Shown here piece after piece: positions 62,870-64,000 of a DNA stretch of 64,000 bases. The position numbers were made by a program, and so were the translations under genes. The stretch lies in NCBI RefSeq assembly GCF_001664485.1, contig NZ_CP013630.1, positions 1,305,001 to 1,369,000 on the forward strand, read 5' to 3'. The DNA comes from Rhizobium sp. N324 (GTDB lineage: Bacteria > Pseudomonadota > Alphaproteobacteria > Rhizobiales > Rhizobiaceae). The notes beneath the pieces were generated by a model that saw only the letters and a list, made by a program, of their open reading frames with translations, was not told the DNA's origin and made no database searches. The stretch's first letter is position 1, and every line of letters begins with the position of its first letter.

Positions 62870-63095
62870 GTGCCGTGTGAGCCCCCTCTGCCCTGCCGGG
62901 CATCTCCCCCACAGGTGGGGAGATTACAAGTGGCCAAACCTTTCCGCCCGTCTACCGTTCCGGCGGGCTGCCACGTTAGTTGTTTGGGGAAACCGTTGCG
63001 CCCAACCAATCTCCCCACCTGTGGGGGGTCCGAAGGACGGGCGAGACCCGCGGCTCGCCCCGGGCCCGGCAGGGCAGAGGGGGCTTGCACGGCAC
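62870..63095. repeat. 225-bp intergenic repeat, copy 2
   Basis: It has the same ends (GTGCCGTG, CACGGCAC), palindromes and orientation as 58981-59205, with scattered substitutions in the middle. The two copies flank a 3.7-kb segment with oligopeptidase B, DUF930 and the deacetylase gene as direct repeats. Confidence 0.88.
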
Positions 63096-63114
63096 AACAG
63101 CCAACGCGAAGCCT

Positions 63115-64000
63115 CTACCGCAACTCATCCCCACTCCCCAACCGATCCTCCCCAAACCGCCGCAACCCCGGCCCATCCCGATCGAGGGCGAAGTCCTCGA
63201 ACCAGTCGCGATGTATGCCGGCCAGCATCGCGCCGATCATCTGGGCGGCGAGATAGGAAAAGGTGATGCCGTTGCCGCCGTAGCCGTAGGCGGCCAGCAC
63301 ATGCGGCATGTCGGGCACGGGACCGATCAGCGGCAGGCCGTCGGCGGTTTCGCCGAAGGTTCCGCACCAGGCGTGTTCCACCCGTGTATCGGCTTTCGGC
63401 CATAGCCGCTTCATCTTCTCGCGAATTGCCATGATCTTTGCCGGCAGCTTGCGGTCGCGGGCTTCGGGATCGGCCGTGCCGTCATCCTCGCCGCCGGCGA
63501 CGATGCGGTTGTCCTCGGTCGTGCGCATATAGAGATAGGGGTGGCTGTCCTCCCAGATCAGCGCCCGGTCGCGCCAGAAATGTGCCGGGTCCTGGGGGAC
63601 GGTGGCGAGCGCCCAGCTCGAACTGGTGCGATGCAGCTTCGGCATGTCGATGCCCGGCATCGAATAGCCGGTCGCAAGCACGGCGCGCCGCGCCTCGATA
63701 ACATGGCCCGCGTCCGTCTCCGCCGTCACGTGATCGCCTTCGCTGTGAAGTGCCGTGACGGAAGCGTTGACCAGCCGCGCGCCGCGCCGAACGGAGATTC
63801 CGAGCAATGCCCAGGTCAGGAGCAGCGGATCGGCCTCGGCCGAACCCGGTGAATAGATCGCGCCATCCCGGTCGAGTTCGAACTGGGTGAAGAGATCGGG
63901 ATGTTCGAGGTAGACGCCGGGCAGGCCGGCTCGGCGGCGCAACTGGCGCTCGTCCAGAAGCTCGCGCGCCCCTTCCTGGTTGGCGGCGAGATAGAGCGTG
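63115..64000 (-). CDS. FAD-dependent oxidoreductase, C-terminal part (window-truncated)
   Basis: The reading frame is open to the window edge, so the N-terminus (with the Rossmann FAD motif) is missing; about 294 residues are visible. EARRAVLATGYSMPG, RTTEDNRIVAGGEDDG, HAWCGTFGETADGLPLIGP and YGYGGNGITFSYLAAQMI are hallmarks of DAO-type amino-acid/amine oxidoreductases such as glycine/D-amino-acid oxidases (the GNGI motif contacts FAD). The substrate is unknown. It is transcribed toward the 225-bp repeat, which may serve as its terminator. Confidence 0.85.
   Translation of the reverse strand, partial: TLYLAANQEGARELLDERQLRRRAGLPGVYLEHPDLFTQFELDRDGAIYSPGSAEADPLLLTWALLGISVRRGARLVNASVTALHSEGDHVTAETDAGHVIEARRAVLATGYSMPGIDMPKLHRTSSSWALATVPQDPAHFWRDRALIWEDSHPYLYMRTTEDNRIVAGGEDDGTADPEARDRKLPAKIMAIREKMKRLWPKADTRVEHAWCGTFGETADGLPLIGPVPDMPHVLAAYGYGGNGITFSYLAAQMIGAMLAGIHRDWFEDFALDRDGPGLRRFGEDRLGSGDELR

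Overview
The window looks like chromosome, or a chromosome-like replicon, of a Rhizobium in the R. etli / R. leguminosarum / R. phaseoli group. The GC content is high and genes are tightly packed. The nickel/cobalt pair dmeR-dmeF, the TTG-initiated S21 gene near a cold-shock gene, an ohrR/ohr pair, and many short palindromic intergenic mosaic elements of the RIME type all fit that group. Apart from one small island around 18.6-19.8 kb, the content is housekeeping and adaptive core genome. I see no IS element, integrase, CRISPR array, tRNA, rRNA or nod/nif gene.

Layout. 0-9 kb: a truncated gene, a membrane GGDEF protein, a glycerophosphodiesterase, two alpha/beta hydrolases, and a DNA-repair pair (MBL-fold exonuclease plus ATP-dependent ligase) split by a 154-bp palindromic element. 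8.7-12.2 kb: tandem L,D-transpeptidases, a cold-shock protein, ribosomal protein S21, and small conserved proteins separated by unusual short repeats. 12.2-16.3 kb: two regulator/target cassettes, ohrR/ohr and a MarR-DUF899-DUF1579-VOC cluster. 16.4-21.6 kb: two ABC-F ATPases. The first has a short leader ORF and competing RNA hairpins upstream. The second has a degenerate copy of its 3' end downstream, beyond an acquired membrane-protein gene.

21.9-33 kb: a HerA-like ATPase, a Nudix hydrolase, solitary zwf, tam, a CNNM/CorC-type membrane protein, a cupin, a Zn-alcohol dehydrogenase and a class IV aminotransferase. 33-38 kb: LysR, EmrA-like and EmrB-like genes (a drug efflux unit) and a class III nucleotide cyclase. 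38-44 kb: nadE, a GST with divergent TetR, MFS, SnoaL-like, TauE, and a PmtA-like methyltransferase. 44-52.5 kb: superoxide dismutase, a metallophosphoesterase, a WYL regulator with LysE exporter, two c-type cytochromes, GNAT, dmeRF, and a class A beta-lactamase. 52.7-64 kb: membrane PQQ glucose-type dehydrogenase, SelO, an MFS gene broken by a frameshift, DUF1697, and a segment (oligopeptidase B, DUF930, polysaccharide deacetylase) framed by 225-bp direct repeats. A truncated FAD oxidoreductase ends the window.

The strongest candidate for something undescribed is the leader of the first ABC-F gene (17942-18182, minus strand). A 23-codon ORF with a consensus Shine-Dalgarno ends inside a 24-bp perfect palindrome. 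The 3' arm of that palindrome competes with a second hairpin, and the distal arm of the second hairpin can instead pair just upstream of the ABC-F start. This has the form of a translation-coupled attenuator. Start codons were chosen from visible ribosome-binding sites. Family names come from motif recognition alone; no database search was run.
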